Positions 23,913 to 45,782 of a DNA stretch of 64,000 nt are shown here, piece by piece. Location of the stretch: positions 12,033,028-12,097,027 of the forward strand of contig CM041546.1 in the NCBI GenBank assembly GCA_023238725.1. Direction: 5' to 3'. Position 1 is the first letter of the stretch; every line of letters starts with the position of its first letter. The notes beneath the pieces were generated by a model, which made no database searches, had not been told where the DNA came from, and saw only the letters and a list, made by a program, of their open reading frames with translations. The stretch is from Scortum barcoo (Eukaryota; Chordata; Actinopteri; Centrarchiformes; Terapontidae). The position numbers and the translations under genes are program-made.

Positions 23913-24018
23913 ATTGCATAACATTCATTCATTCATCTTCTAACCTGCTTATCCTGAGCACACACAGGGTCGCAGGGGTGCTGGAGCCTGTCCCAGCTCA
24001 TTGCATACCATGTCAGTC

Positions 24019-24336
24019 CAGAATCTACCATGAGTATTCAAAAGAGAAGCGACCACATTACACGAGTCCTTGCTGTCCTCGACTGATTACCTGTGAGTTT
24101 TAGAATTGATTTTAAGATTTTACTGCTTGTTTTTAAAGCCTCAAGTGCTCAGGCTTCTAGCTATATCTGTGATCTGCTATCTCCCTATGAGCCTGATTGT
24201 TGCTTGAGTTCCTCTGGCAGGCCCTTACAAATGGTTCCAAAATTGCGACTTGTCTCCAAAGGTGACTGGACCTTTGTTGTCCAGGCCTCTCAGCTGTGCA
24301 GACATTATTATTATTAGTAGTATTATTATTATTGTT
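24019..24336 (+). mobile_element. LINE 3' end fragment (L2/CR1-like), dead
   Basis: A plus-strand frame reads SDHITRVLAVLD, then a stop, then LPVSFRIDFKILLLVFKA, then YICDLLSPYEPDCCLSSSGR. This is the characteristic C-terminal region downstream of the reverse transcriptase in fish LINEs. The fragment ends in an (ATT)n-like microsatellite tail (24304-24335), as expected for a retrotransposed 3' end. An in-frame stop and short length show it is inactive. Confidence 0.75.
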
Positions 24337-24764
24337 TAGGGCATACAGTCTACAGTTGATTTAGATGGCATGTTGAGTAATTTTAATCAATGAAATGCAT
24401 GTTCTTATAAATTTGTTAAGAAATGTCAATATTCACACCAGCGATGCAGTAGTGTTTCATCACAGCAGAGTCATAGAATTTGGCTTTCAGCTCAAAAAGC
24501 ACTTTTAAGTGTGCAGTACCTCTCTAACAAATAAATCTGATTATTTCCGACTAGATATAAACCTACAATCACTTCTAAGCGCATATTCTCCTTGCTTAAA
24601 GTTTTATGTGGGCATTTACAATTAAATTATCATAAAATTGGCTGAAATTTAACACACAGTGTTTTGTTTGGTCTGTCTTTCTCGTGACGCACACATAAAC
24701 TTGGTCAAACGTCATCACGCAGGACGAACAGGCTTGTGGGTAAAAAGGCAGACCGTTGTTTACC

Positions 24765-34633
<9,869 letters not shown>

Positions 34634-34860
34634 AATTCCTTGCTCAATAATTGGTAGCGTCAGTGTTATTTAGTGGCTTTTCTCTGAAAAATGTTTACTC
34701 TTCACAGCTTGTGCAGCTCTTTTTTGTACTTCTATTTACGTGTACAGTAGTTTTGTTGCTGTTTCATGATGTAAATATATTTTTTGTAAAGATTTTTGAC
34801 GTTTTTATTACTTCAAATGCTTTGATATGTATTGTTTTGTTTTGATGTAATTTTAATAAA

Positions 34861-36840
34861 ACACAATTGTATTTCCAAATGTATCATGTTAATTTTGGAA
34901 TTCATATGATGATGATGATGATGAGAAAAATCTTTATGTAGGGGAAAAGATACAGTAATGACAGTATAGAGACTATATACATTTAACATTTGTCAACTGT
35001 TTCCCTTACCTATCCTTTTAAAATTGTGGCAAAACACTGAGCCACACTGTTATTAATATAATTATTGCATATTTTTTTTTATGTGTTACTTATCGGCCAG
35101 AACAGACATTCTTGTCTGGTTATATTATACAGTAACAATTATTCAGTTGATGCTCTCAGGATATGCAATAACATGTACCTTGATAGAAGAGAGTCAGATT
35201 GAGACAAGTAACCTTGAAACAAAAAAACTGGCATTGAATTTCAGAGGAAACACAGAAATTAAACCTTTAATCTATACAGCTTACAGAAGATTTATTTTAT
35301 TCTTTAGAAATGTCTCTTGGGTGTAATGGAAATTCCATTCTCACTATTATGTTTTCTTTATAAATTGCCTTTATACTATGTTAGACTAACCAAGACCTAA
35401 ATTCCTTTAAAAGACAAACCTCTGACCAACAATACATTTCTGACCTGCTGTAAAAGAGAGACCTCTGACTGATAACGGTCATCATATGACAGGGAAACGA
35501 GCCATCACAAGGTTGTCTCTGACTGGTTTTAAATCTTAACTACAATGTTCTGATGAACTATCTTTCTGCCAGACTCCTTTTACGCACAAAGACGATGTAA
35601 CCCTGAAACTATCTACTAAAAGGGTTGACAAGATCTTACACACACCCCCTCCCCACCTTTCCTTTGATTGTATCCCGTTATAAGTATCTGTGCTTATAAT
35701 TATCATGTGTGAGTCCTCATCCAGCTGAGCACACACTTGGTTGTCTGACAGCTCACTTACTTGCAAGAATACATTAAAATATAAAAGACACTCTGGTCGG
35801 ATCAATTCTCTTTTATCCAGTACAGACAAAATATACAGGATTTTTGTGCCTGTTCAGAATTGGGCATGATGCTCCTAGAAATGCAAATGTAGTGAGTACA
35901 GTATTTCTCCCTGCAATGCAATGGAGTAGAAGTAGTAGCAAGTACCTCAAATTTCTACTGAAGGACAGTATTTGAGGAACTGTACTTTTTTTTTCCATGT
36001 TAAAGCTTTATTGCTCAGTACACATATATCTTTTTTTTTTTTCTTACAAAGAAACCATTAATGTATATATAGTATGTAGTACAAATAATAAAGCAGAATA
36101 AGTATACATTGTCTTTAACACTAATGGGAATGAAGGCCTATAGTTCAGTGACAGATTTATTCCCCCAAGATGCACCACAGAATGCCACAGGAAGCCATTC
36201 AGACTTTACAGCTCTTCCCACTGACACAGCACTCTTATTAACTGCACCAAACATTACATATAAATCTGATAACTTTTGTGAAATATTCTTTCCTCAATCT
36301 TTTAGCATTTATATTTATAGTTATCTTAATTCTATTTGTTGTATATATTCTGTTCTGTACATATGAACATATTCTGTATTATGTTCATTGTATAAATAAA
36401 GTATATTGATTTTGATTTATTCTTATTCTGATAGAAATATCTAAATAAAATACAAATTTAATGTGGTACATGCCGTTATAGTTTTAACTGATTTTTGTTT
36501 TTTAGACTGTTGAAGTGAAATCATCCTTTTCGCTAAAAGCAATAAAGAAAGGTGTCTTACCTGTAAATTTACATTTATGAACATAGAATTTGTCCATTAT
36601 AATAATACGATTAATAATGTACATATACGTGTTTTTCTATGCATTATTGCCTCAGAAACCAAACAATACATTCTTCCAAAGTAATCATCTTTTTTTTTTT
36701 TTTTTTTTTTTTTTATAAAAGCACATCCTTCATAATAGGCCAATGTCAAAATAAACGCTGAAGCAGAAGCTACAGTTCATATGAATGTCCATTTTCTTAC
36801 ATAGTTTTTATCTGGATATAATGTATGAATGTGTTACTTC
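34861..36840. other. Intergenic region between tmem67 and pdp1
   Basis: About 2 kb, AT-rich, without a recognisable gene. A fragment near 35875-35985 ('gtagtgagtacagtatttctcc', 'aagtacctcaaatttctactg') belongs to the same fish repeat family as 45961-46745. A T-run lies at 36691-36714. Confidence 0.6.
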
Positions 36841-36879
36841 ACTGGTGATGAACTGCTCATTTGGCTCGCGGGTCGATAA

Positions 36880-37031
36880 AAGGACGTGAGGAGTTGTGTG
36901 ACGTCACCGCGGCTGTCAGAGCCCAGCCAATCAGCGCTCGCTCTGCGGTGCGGCGCTGCAGGATGAGACGGAGCGGAGGGGTCGCCGATCAGACATGAAC
37001 TTCAGAGACTCCTCCACATCTCTGAGTTAAG
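36880..37031 (+). promoter_or_regulatory. pdp1 promoter and untranslated first exon
   Basis: A GC-rich block contains a full palindromic CRE, TGACGTCA (36899-36906), and a CCAAT box (36927-36931, within AGCCAATCAG). It leads into an exon that ends TTAAG at 37031 with donor GTGAGT. No TATA box is evident. A CRE would allow CREB/ATF control, consistent with a metabolic gene, but that is inference. Confidence 0.65.
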
Positions 37032-38502
37032 GTGAGTCCGGGTCTTTGCTCCGCTGTCGCACTCTTTTAGTCTGGAGGGGTGTTGGGAGGGGGTCTTAGC
37101 CGTGGGCAGACGGTATCCAGTGTGACTGTAGTCGGTGGGTGTAACCGGCCAGACTCGCTCCATTATTAGCACAAAGGTGGCAGCCTGCTTGACTGACGCA
37201 CATTCATTGTAGAGCTAACATCATGTGAAAATGTCACACCGTGGTACTGTGTGGCGGCTTCACTGAGCTCCGAGGCTGCTGTTTTGTGTCGTTTGTCCCA
37301 CTGACTGCTCTGAGGTTTGCTCAGTTTTAGTTTTTTGTTTTTTTTTTTTGCTTCGCGAACTAGGAGGAGCTAGTGATGTCAACAAACATGGCAACTTTGC
37401 TCCAGAGCTCAGAGCTGGGCCCTCTGTGATCTGTCTCTGACTCATACTCTGTCAGAGTTTGGGAGGTTTTTCTCTTTGACGGGTGCAGGACATTGTGACC
37501 AACACGTTTGAGCAGCAGTTTTTTTTTTTCACCCGAGCTGCCATCGCCTGTGCTGATGCATCTTTCTGCACAACCAGAAAAAAAATCTTAAAAGGATTTT
37601 TTTTTCATTTAACTCCTGCACTCCAGCCCTTAATTACTAACTGACTTAATTAAGCAATGAGGACAGATTATGTGCAGCCGGGATCCAGTTCAGTGGGTCA
37701 TGACCGGGCAGAACATTTCTCAAGATCCAAATGTCAGGGCTGAGAAATGCGTGCCAAAGCTATCTTTATCTTGGCGTGCAACCCTGCTTGATCCATGGAG
37801 GGGACAGCAGGGCTGCAACTCAAGCCAGCACATGCTCTGGTGGTGCCATCTCCTCATGCACTTTTGTTTTGGACACTAAAAAGTAGCTTATCGTGATACC
37901 TGATCCTGAACACAAAACGTAAACTGCTTCCAATGTATTTCTGCATAAGGATATATAACATCCTTTGATGTGGCTGTGCACACTTTAAGTTACCATAATA
38001 TGTATATTGAGCAGGATGTGCTTGCAAGATAAATACATGAATCAGAGGAATTTTGCAAGATGCATTACCTTTTAACACATTGTGGTGCAGTTAAGTTACA
38101 TTACATAGATGGTGTTTGCTGTTTTTGTCTCCACCGCATGAGAGGAGGCGGAGTAGGAAATGCCACTCTGGTATTATACAATACAGTCCAACAGCACCAC
38201 AAACTTCATCCTCCAAAACTACGTTACAGTTGTTTCGACACCTTGCAGGACTGCAGTAGATTCAGCTCAGCTTACTTAATAAACTGACAACTGAGTGTAT
38301 ATTATTGGTGAGTATACCATATGTAAGTAGCTACAAAATACAGTACTATGAAAGCGGCATGAAAACATCTCTTACACACATACACCACCATTACCAACAT
38401 TACCACCATGTTTTCCACCCATGATCAACTCTCCTTGCTGTGTCTGTGCAGTAATTATGTTTTACTGCCAAAATGATTCATATACATTTTGCATTGCTGT
38501 CA

Positions 38503-38829
38503 TTGGTATATTTTTAATTCATTTTGTGCCATGGATTTTTTTTGTCTTATTCTTAAATTTCCAGTTCCATATCTGCTGTAATTTACCACATGGGAATGAC
38601 ATCATATATATAATGTTAGCAGTAATAACCATCTGTGGAGCAGAGAAATGGGATGGGAGTTTCCAGAAGTTTGGGTGTCTGCAGAGTTCTCCTGAACAGT
38701 TAATCAATAGCCAGTTAAAACCATTGATCTGATTTTATCTCAATTGCTCACAGGCAAATAATGTGAACAGTGACCAGTATGATCAAGATTAAAAAGGGCA
38801 AATACCAAAGACTGGACAAGTAGATAAAT
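38503..38829. repeat. Direct repeat R1 (left copy) in pdp1 intron 1
   Basis: A 327-bp unit starting TTGGTATATTTTTAATTC and ending AAGTAGATAAAT recurs at 39039-39366 with roughly 93% identity by eye. A copied piece of pdp1 lies between them. No terminal inverted repeats or long coding frame are evident. Confidence 0.9.
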
Positions 38830-39039
38830 GACATTTCCCTGGAAGCTCAGGTAGAAACCGTCTGCTGTCTCAATGTGAATCAGTGCTGCTAGTTCTAGTA
38901 GAATATAGTGTTAATGTGAATCTCAGATGTTCTCGCCAAGACCCAAAAACGCCAGAGTTTCTCTTAACCTTTGCTGATTAGATACCATAACAGGCCTTTC
39001 TACGTCAGTCAGATTTGGGGGTTCATTCTGGGTTTCACT
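38827..39039 (+). pseudogene. Partial duplicate of the pdp1 exon 5/intron 5 boundary
   Basis: 213 bp matching 41566-41778 with four differences that I can find (about 98% identity). It includes the last 24 nt of exon 5 with one synonymous change (GAG to GAA), the functional-looking donor CAG|GTAGAA, and about 189 bp of intron 5. The exon's acceptor and first 58 nt are absent. It is in the same orientation as pdp1 and lies in intron 1, exactly between two direct repeats. Confidence 0.92.
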
Positions 39040-39366
39040 TGGTATATTTTTAATTCATTTTGTGCCATGGTTTTTTGGTCTTATTCTTAAATTTCCAATT
39101 CCATATCTGCTGTAATTTACCACATGGGAATGACATAAAGTTTTGTATAATGTTAGCAGTAATTAACGTCTGTGGAGCAGAGAAATGGGATGGGAGTTTC
39201 CAGAAGTTTGGGTGTCTGCAGAGTTCTCCAGAACAGTTAATCAACAACCAGTTAAAACCATTGATCTGATTTAATCTGAATTGCTCACAGGCAAAAAATG
39301 TGAACAGTGGCCAACATGTTCAAGATTAAAAAGGGCACATACCAAAGACTGGACAAGTAGATAAAT
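39039..39366. repeat. Direct repeat R2 (right copy) in pdp1 intron 1
   Basis: The second copy of the roughly 327-bp unit begins at the point where the duplicated pdp1 fragment ends, overlapping it by about one base. It differs from R1 at roughly 20-25 positions, including a small replaced block in 'gacataaagttttgtataatg'. Confidence 0.9.
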
Positions 39367-39711
39367 ATTGAGATCTTACTGAATGCATGGTTTAATGCCA
39401 AAGGTTTCTGGCCAGTGTGCTAGGTTGGTGTTGTTAGGTTATTTAGTTAAATCCTTCCCTGCATTTGGTGTTTTGATGTACTAATTTAAAGCCCTGCCAC
39501 TGCCAACCTGTGGCAACTTCCAAACCACCACATAATCGCCTTCTGTGTCCACATTGTTTGCTCAATGGTGCAGAAAGAGAACGCTCGGTCTTTTACGTAG
39601 ATTGTTGCGTCTTGTTAAAAGTACACCCAACTGTTGTTTTCTGGCTGCTGAGTAGGTTTGTTTAAATCACTGGTCTGCCATTTGGTATGTGCTTGCAGTG
39701 CACCTTCAGCC

Positions 39712-42700
39712 ATGCCTGTGACATCTCAGCTGCTCAGGGGTTTGCCCCGCACCAAGGTCTTGGCCTCCAGTCTGTTACCATGCCAACAACACAAGTCCCA
39801 ATTAGGACCCATCACTCACCGACCTGCCTCAAGACGGCCCTCTCATATATGGCAGAGCCACCAGCACTCGAGAGGTTACCAGACAACCTCAGTGCTCCGC
39901 AGTTACATCCTCACACCCCCGCAGGTCAACTCTATTCTGAAAGCCAATGAGTACAGCTTCAAGGTTTGTAGGGTATTTTGTGCAAAACACTCCTGGCCGT
40001 CTCTGCATTTCTGTTTTCATCTTACCATTTTTATTTGTGGTGGTTCAAGGTACCAGAGTTTGATGGGAAGAATGTGTCATCAGTGATGGGTTTTGAGAGT
40101 AATCAGCTGCCAGCCAACGCTCCTATAGAAGACCGTCGAAGTGCAGCCACATGCCTGCAGACACGAGGGATGCTGCTGGGTGTGTTTGACGGCCATGCTG
40201 GCTGCGCCTGTGCACAGGTAAGGCTGACTGTGTTATTATATTCAGCTTGTTCAGGCATTCAGTAACATACCAATTTATGCTTTTGAAATTTCAAATCCGT
40301 TTACAACAAGATAACTTTATTTGTATTTCCCTTATTCATTTTAAAGAGGTGTAATATTTTCTCTATAATGTGATAATACTGTGCGTAAAAGTAATAAGTT
40401 CCCAAAATTTAAGGTGAAAGTGACTCTTTTCTTTATTTTAGGGACACATTAAGGAGTATTTGGTCAATAGAGCTCTAATCCGAATTAGTCAAGTGAAATA
40501 ATTTATCTTGTAATTTGTTTCCTGAATACGAATATTAATCTGTAAGTCAACGTACATAACTGAGACTACATACTTGCCACATGCTCTGTATAATTTTAGG
40601 CTATGAATATCTGGTAAACTGCAGAAGTCTTTTATTAGTTAAATAGGATTAGATTAGACACAGCTTTACTGTCATTGCACATATGTACAACAAAATACAA
40701 TTTGGCATCTATTCAGATGTGCAAACGGTTGCAAAAGTGCATATAACTATTCATAAAGATAAACAAATGTACAGAATTAACAATAAAACCTACGTATTGA
40801 CCTACAAAGGATTCTTTATCTCTATTCTGGTGTGACCCTGTTGCATTAATATTACTTTCTCCTGGGAATCGTTTAAGTTTCCAACTGTTCTCCCCTCTGC
40901 CAGGCACTGAGTGAGAGGTTGTTTTACTACATCGCCGTGTCTCTGCTGCCCCACGACACTCTGTGTGAGCTCGAGGCAGCGGCGGAGGCTGGCAGGGCCC
41001 TCAGTCCCATCCTGCAGTGGCACAAACACCCCAACGACTACTTCAGCAGGGAAGCTCAAACTCTCTACTTCAACAGCCTCCGAACCTACTGGCAGGAGTT
41101 AATAGATCTAACCAGGTGAGGACGGAGAAGCACGGCAAGAGGATACAAGACAAAATTGGGCCACAGCACTGTGGAAAACATGCTGCTGGTCTTAGTTCAT
41201 CTTTTGGACTGCCTCATCCAATAAAAATATGTGGACTAGTTACTTTTGTAGGCTTTTACCTCAAAACCGTTAAGACAGAGGAGGAAATCAAAAGGATGTC
41301 AATTGCCCAGTTTCTTAGCTTTTGCAAACATTTCAAACTGGACTTCCTGGTTTCTTATTTTATCGTTCTGTGTACCTTGTAGCAACACGCCCACACCAAC
41401 ACAGGCCCAACTGTTGTTTTGCCAATAGTACTGTTGTCGGTGTCTGTTCTTGACCTCTGGCTTCTTCTCTATCTTCTTCACGCATATTGCTCTCTCTCTG
41501 TTTTTAGTCCAGGCGAAGTTCCAGACACCCGCGAGGCATTGCTGAATGCTTTCAAGAGGCTGGACAATGACATTTCCCTGGAGGCTCAGGTAGAAACCGT
41601 CTGCTGTCTCAATGTGAATCAGTGCTGCTAGTTCTAGTAGAATATGGTGTTAATGTGAATCTCAGATGTTCTCGCTAAGACCCAAAAACGCCAGAGTTTC
41701 TCTTAACCTTTGCTGAGTAGATACCATAACAGGCCTTTCTACGTCAGTCAGATTTGGGGGTTCATTCTGGGTTTCACTCAGCAGATTTTCACAGTGAAAT
41801 AGACCCTTGGACAACACCGCTGTGGATGAGTTGTCAACCCATCAAAGTCAACTCCAAAGTCAAGGTCTGAGTATCTTTGACTCAGTTTGCTAGACAGCTA
41901 GTTAATTGTATACAACTGAAATAAGAAACTTAAAGCTGTCATAGCATTTTCCTTGAGTTCCAGTTCACTTCATTTACATTTGGTCTCTAGTTGATGTAAA
42001 ACCTATGTAAATTAAGTTTACAAGGGTTAATCTGCCACTTTATAGCATTTATTGCCCAAGACATTGCACTGCAGTATGACATTATACATAACACATGTTA
42101 CATAAGACTTAATGGCTATACCTCGTCTACATGTGCTGAAGAGAAGTGGTTAAACAACTAGATGATCAGTCACAAATTCAAGATAACTCTAGAAATCTGG
42201 CAGAAGTGAGGTAACTGACTCACAGTCATTGATATCCAAGTCTGAATCAAAGTGCAAGTTCATGAAATTGAATGCAGGACTTGAATCTGTTTCATGCATA
42301 AAGAGACATATTAAATATCACCTTTTCCCCATGACAGCAGTGCAAAAAATGTGAGCGTCCAAATTTAAACTTTTATGGATTAAAGAGGAGCTCAGGTGTC
42401 ATTGCCTCTGCAAGTAATTTAAACCATGTCCCGTCCAGAGGCTCAATGTGTTATTTGGCCATGCAGGTTGGAGACCCGAACGCCTTCTTGCACTACTGGG
42501 TCCTGAGAGTGGCCTTCTCTGGAGCAACCGCCTGTGTAGCCCACATCAATGGATCTGACCTGTACGGAGAATAAATCCACACATTCCTGTCAATGTATCA
42601 AAGTTTAACATAACTGGATCTTAAAGATTAAAGACACTCATTTTAATCAGTCAGCTATTTCCTTACTTCTTCTGCTGTCTCTTACTTAAGGTATATAGCC

Positions 42701-44136
42701 AATGCAGGAGATGCCCGAGCAGTGCTGGGGGTGCAGGAGGAGGACGGTTCATTCAGCGCTCACACGCTTTCCAATGACCACAATGCCCAGAACGAGGAGG
42801 AGGTGGCTCGGATACGGGGTGAGCACCCTCCATCAGAGCGGAAGACAGTTATACGACAGGTACTACCCTGCCTAACTTAGCTCAGTGTGGTTGTTGTTGC
42901 AGCATTTATAAAACCCCCTTTCTGCCTGTCTGTTGTCTTTCTCATCAGGACCGGTTGCTCGGCCTACTCATGCCGTTCCGTGCATTTGGGGATGTGAAGT
43001 TCAAGTGGAGTATTGAACTACAGAAGCGTGTGCTAGAGTCCGGACCCGATCAGCTCCATGAAAACGAGCACACCAAGTTCATCCCTCCAAACTACCACAC
43101 GCCCCCCTACCTGACTGCTGAGCCGGAGATCACATACCACAAACTGCGGCCACAGGATCGCTTCATGGTGAGAGAAGAGATGTGACTGTTAAGATGCCGT
43201 CCCCACTCTTAATCTTGCTTATAAAGCTCTGAGTGGATGAAGGATGCTAGAATAATAGTAGACACATAGTGGATCTGGCTTATCACTTTTATATGGAAAC
43301 ATCAAATACCAGCAGATTTCATCAGGCACAACGAATTGATTCTGAGATTTGGCCAAATTAGAAAATTGAACTCTATGCTAAATGTGCCAGTGTTAAATGT
43401 GCTCTTCATGCTGGTGTTTGTACCGTTACACTTATAAAAGATTGTTTTCTCTGAAAAACATTTTGGATCTTTTTAATATAAAAAAAGAAGTGGGTGTTGT
43501 CTTAAAATAACTAAAAAAAACAGAGCAGTCTTTCTTCTAGATGATCTATTGAGGCTCATGAGTTCACATTTTATGGCTGACTTGTTAGTTTCTGTGGTTG
43601 GTTTGAAACAAGAACTCAATGATCTTTGCAGACAAAGGTTGTGCTTGTGAAGAAAGAATTTGTTTTTTCATCTGTTTCCATTTACAGATCTCACTTTTTC
43701 AGTAATTCAGTAGTTTTCACTTTTTGAGTAATTTTGCTTATCTGATTTCCTGCAGGTGATTGGCTCTGACGGCCTCTGGGAGACACTCCACAGACAGGAA
43801 GTGATCCGTATTGTCGGGGAGTATTTAACAGGAGTGCACCAGCGTCAGCCCCTCAAAGTGGGAGGCTACAGGGTCACACTGGGACAGATGCAGGGGCTGC
43901 TGGAAGAGAGAAAGGCTCGTGTATCTTCAGCTTTTGAGGATCAGAACTCGGCGACCCACCTGATGCGTCACGCAGTGGGAAACAACGAGTTCGGCACGGT
44001 TGACCATGAGAGACTGTCAAAAATGCTGTCGCTGCCAGAGGAGCTGGCTCGCATGTACCGTGACGACATCACCATTATCATCTCTCAGTTCAACCCTCAC
44101 GTGATTGGAACACAGAGACAGGAAGGGCAGTCCTGA
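39712..44136 (+). CDS. pdp1: Pyruvate dehydrogenase phosphatase catalytic subunit 1 (PDP1)
   Basis: PDP1 is the Mg/Ca-dependent PP2C-family phosphatase of the mitochondrial matrix that dephosphorylates the E1-alpha subunit and reactivates the pyruvate dehydrogenase complex. Coding exons: 39712-39963, 40050-40217, 40904-41115, 41508-41589, 42467-42561, 42691-42859, 42949-43167, 43756-44136. They total 1578 nt, 526 codons (525 aa; human 537). The N-terminus is basic with Ser/Thr/Arg and no acids for about 60 residues, as in a matrix-targeting peptide. LTPPQVNSILKANEYSFK follows. PP2C motifs are LLGVFDGHAGCAC (metal-binding Asp), AFSGATACVAH, GDARAVLGVQEEDG, SNDHNAQNE, SDGLWET and MYRDDITIIISQF. 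The ATG at 39712 is the first in the exon, 13 nt after the acceptor. Poly(A) signals at 44314 and 45777-45782. Confidence 0.97.
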
Positions 44137-45782
44137 GCCATACAAAAGCCATTCACTGGTGTTACACTGAGAAGTGCACACACACACACTCACACTTATA
44201 TAACTGAGTACTGTAAATCTACATACAAGCACACTCTGTCGGCAGACAGGCCATATTAAGAAGATATCTGTCCAGCAGTCAGAATGAATTGTTTTAACTC
44301 TATTTATGTAAAGAATAAAGAGTTTGTATGCAGTCCTTGAAAAGATCTGTAAAAGATCTGTTTCCTTACGAAGAGAGAAGATCTCTGTTTAAAAAAAACT
44401 AAATCAAAGTCTCTTATAAAACACAACTTTATTTATGCTGCCAATATCCTCCGTTGACCATTTCATACACACTTCTCTCTGTGGCTGATGCTGTTACAAA
44501 CTGATCTTTGTGCCAAAAGATTCAATCTCCTCGTGGGTGGGGTTGAAATGAAAGAAATTCCAAAGAGGGTGCAACTGAAGGTTGGGAGTTGATGCAGCAC
44601 TTGACTGGCCTCTGACTGGACACTCTCTCTCTAGCGTCTGGTTTTATTTGCACCCCAGGCTTCTGCCTCTGTAAGGGTTATGTTACTGTCGCATCTTTTT
44701 GTTTTTACTTCTCTTTGCATGTCACCATTTGAGACATTCTTGATACTGTCCAAACATACATTTTATTCTGCATTTACACGATGGTCTGTGAGTATTTGCA
44801 TGATGATGTTTGCTCCAGCAGTGGCAGTCGGGTTTAAGCTTGGCTTCAAGGCGTTTACGCTTGGGTGCATCTTATGCTGATGTAAATACTTTAACCTCAT
44901 AGTATAGAGGTTCCCATCCTGTGTGAGTCACATTTATCTCAGGAGTCACAAGACGATTACATGGAAGAGAGGGAAAAATGATAATCTTTCATCTATTATC
45001 TGTGACTTTTCTAATATGGGATACTTTCACCTTCAGGTTTTTAAGATCCCCCAAGTTAACAAATTTGAATAATCAACATTTCTTCATTTTTCAAGGGTCA
45101 CAAGCTAAGAATATTCATAGTCAGTGTTTGTCTCCATTTCAAATCTAATATGCTAGAGAACACAGCAAAACAAAACTGTGCAAATATTTACAGACTGTGC
45201 AGTGTAACAAGCCATTTACTCTTGGAAGACCTATGCTGTGCACCACTACAGGTAGACTGATGTGTACCTGGATTTTCAGTGACACTTAACTCATTTTCAC
45301 TTTATTATTGTCATATTTTTCCAGAAGAAGTACTTAGTGTCTGTTAGTGAACCTCTGAGCAGACACACTGACTGAACTCCACCTCAGACATGGCTCCTGG
45401 TTACAGCTGTGAAGTAGTTTATAGGTCTTTTCTGAGCTTTGTGGGGTTAAAAGGGACATGTGTTTAAAAGCCTTATGTTTTATGTTTTTTGTTTTGTTTT
45501 TTTTCTGACTGGTCATTTGCAGTGTGAGTAACAATTTTTTTACATTTTGGGGAAGGTAGAAACAGCACTCTCCAAACACTCTCCAGTTAGACACTATTGA
45601 CAGCGTTGTGGCTGTGTGTTCAAGTGTGTTGAGTGAGCAGAATGTAAATTTGAAAGAAGCTGTTTGAATATTACACATTATTTATTCAGCTTTGGAAATA
45701 TGTTACACATCTTTATCTACAGTCATATGTATAAATTGTAACTTATGTGGGCTAAGTTTTGTATATGAAATGGTTTAATAAA

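Larger units (their letters stand above)
22350..24764. other. Intergenic region between rbm12b and tmem67 (head to head)
   Basis: It contains the rbm12b 5' region, with a 23-nt T run near 22529-22551 and a GC-rich 'ggcgcgcgcc' near 22636. It also holds a (CA)n tract (23203-23224), a transposon-derived fragment (23731-23912), a common fish repeat (about 23920-24010), a LINE 3' fragment (24019-24336) and the tmem67 promoter just before 24765. No gene is seen. Confidence 0.7.
37032..39698. other. pdp1 intron 1
   Basis: 2.7 kb from the untranslated first exon to the first coding exon. It holds the R1/pdp1-fragment/R2 structure and otherwise nothing that I can name. A short plus-strand frame at 37670-37879 shows no exon borders. 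Confidence 0.6.

Noticed and set aside
38421..39269. Paired open frames on both strands within R1 and R2 (for example FQFHICCNLPHGND)
   Set aside because: They are similar only because the DNA is duplicated. The frames are short, have no start or splice logic, and differ by indels between copies.
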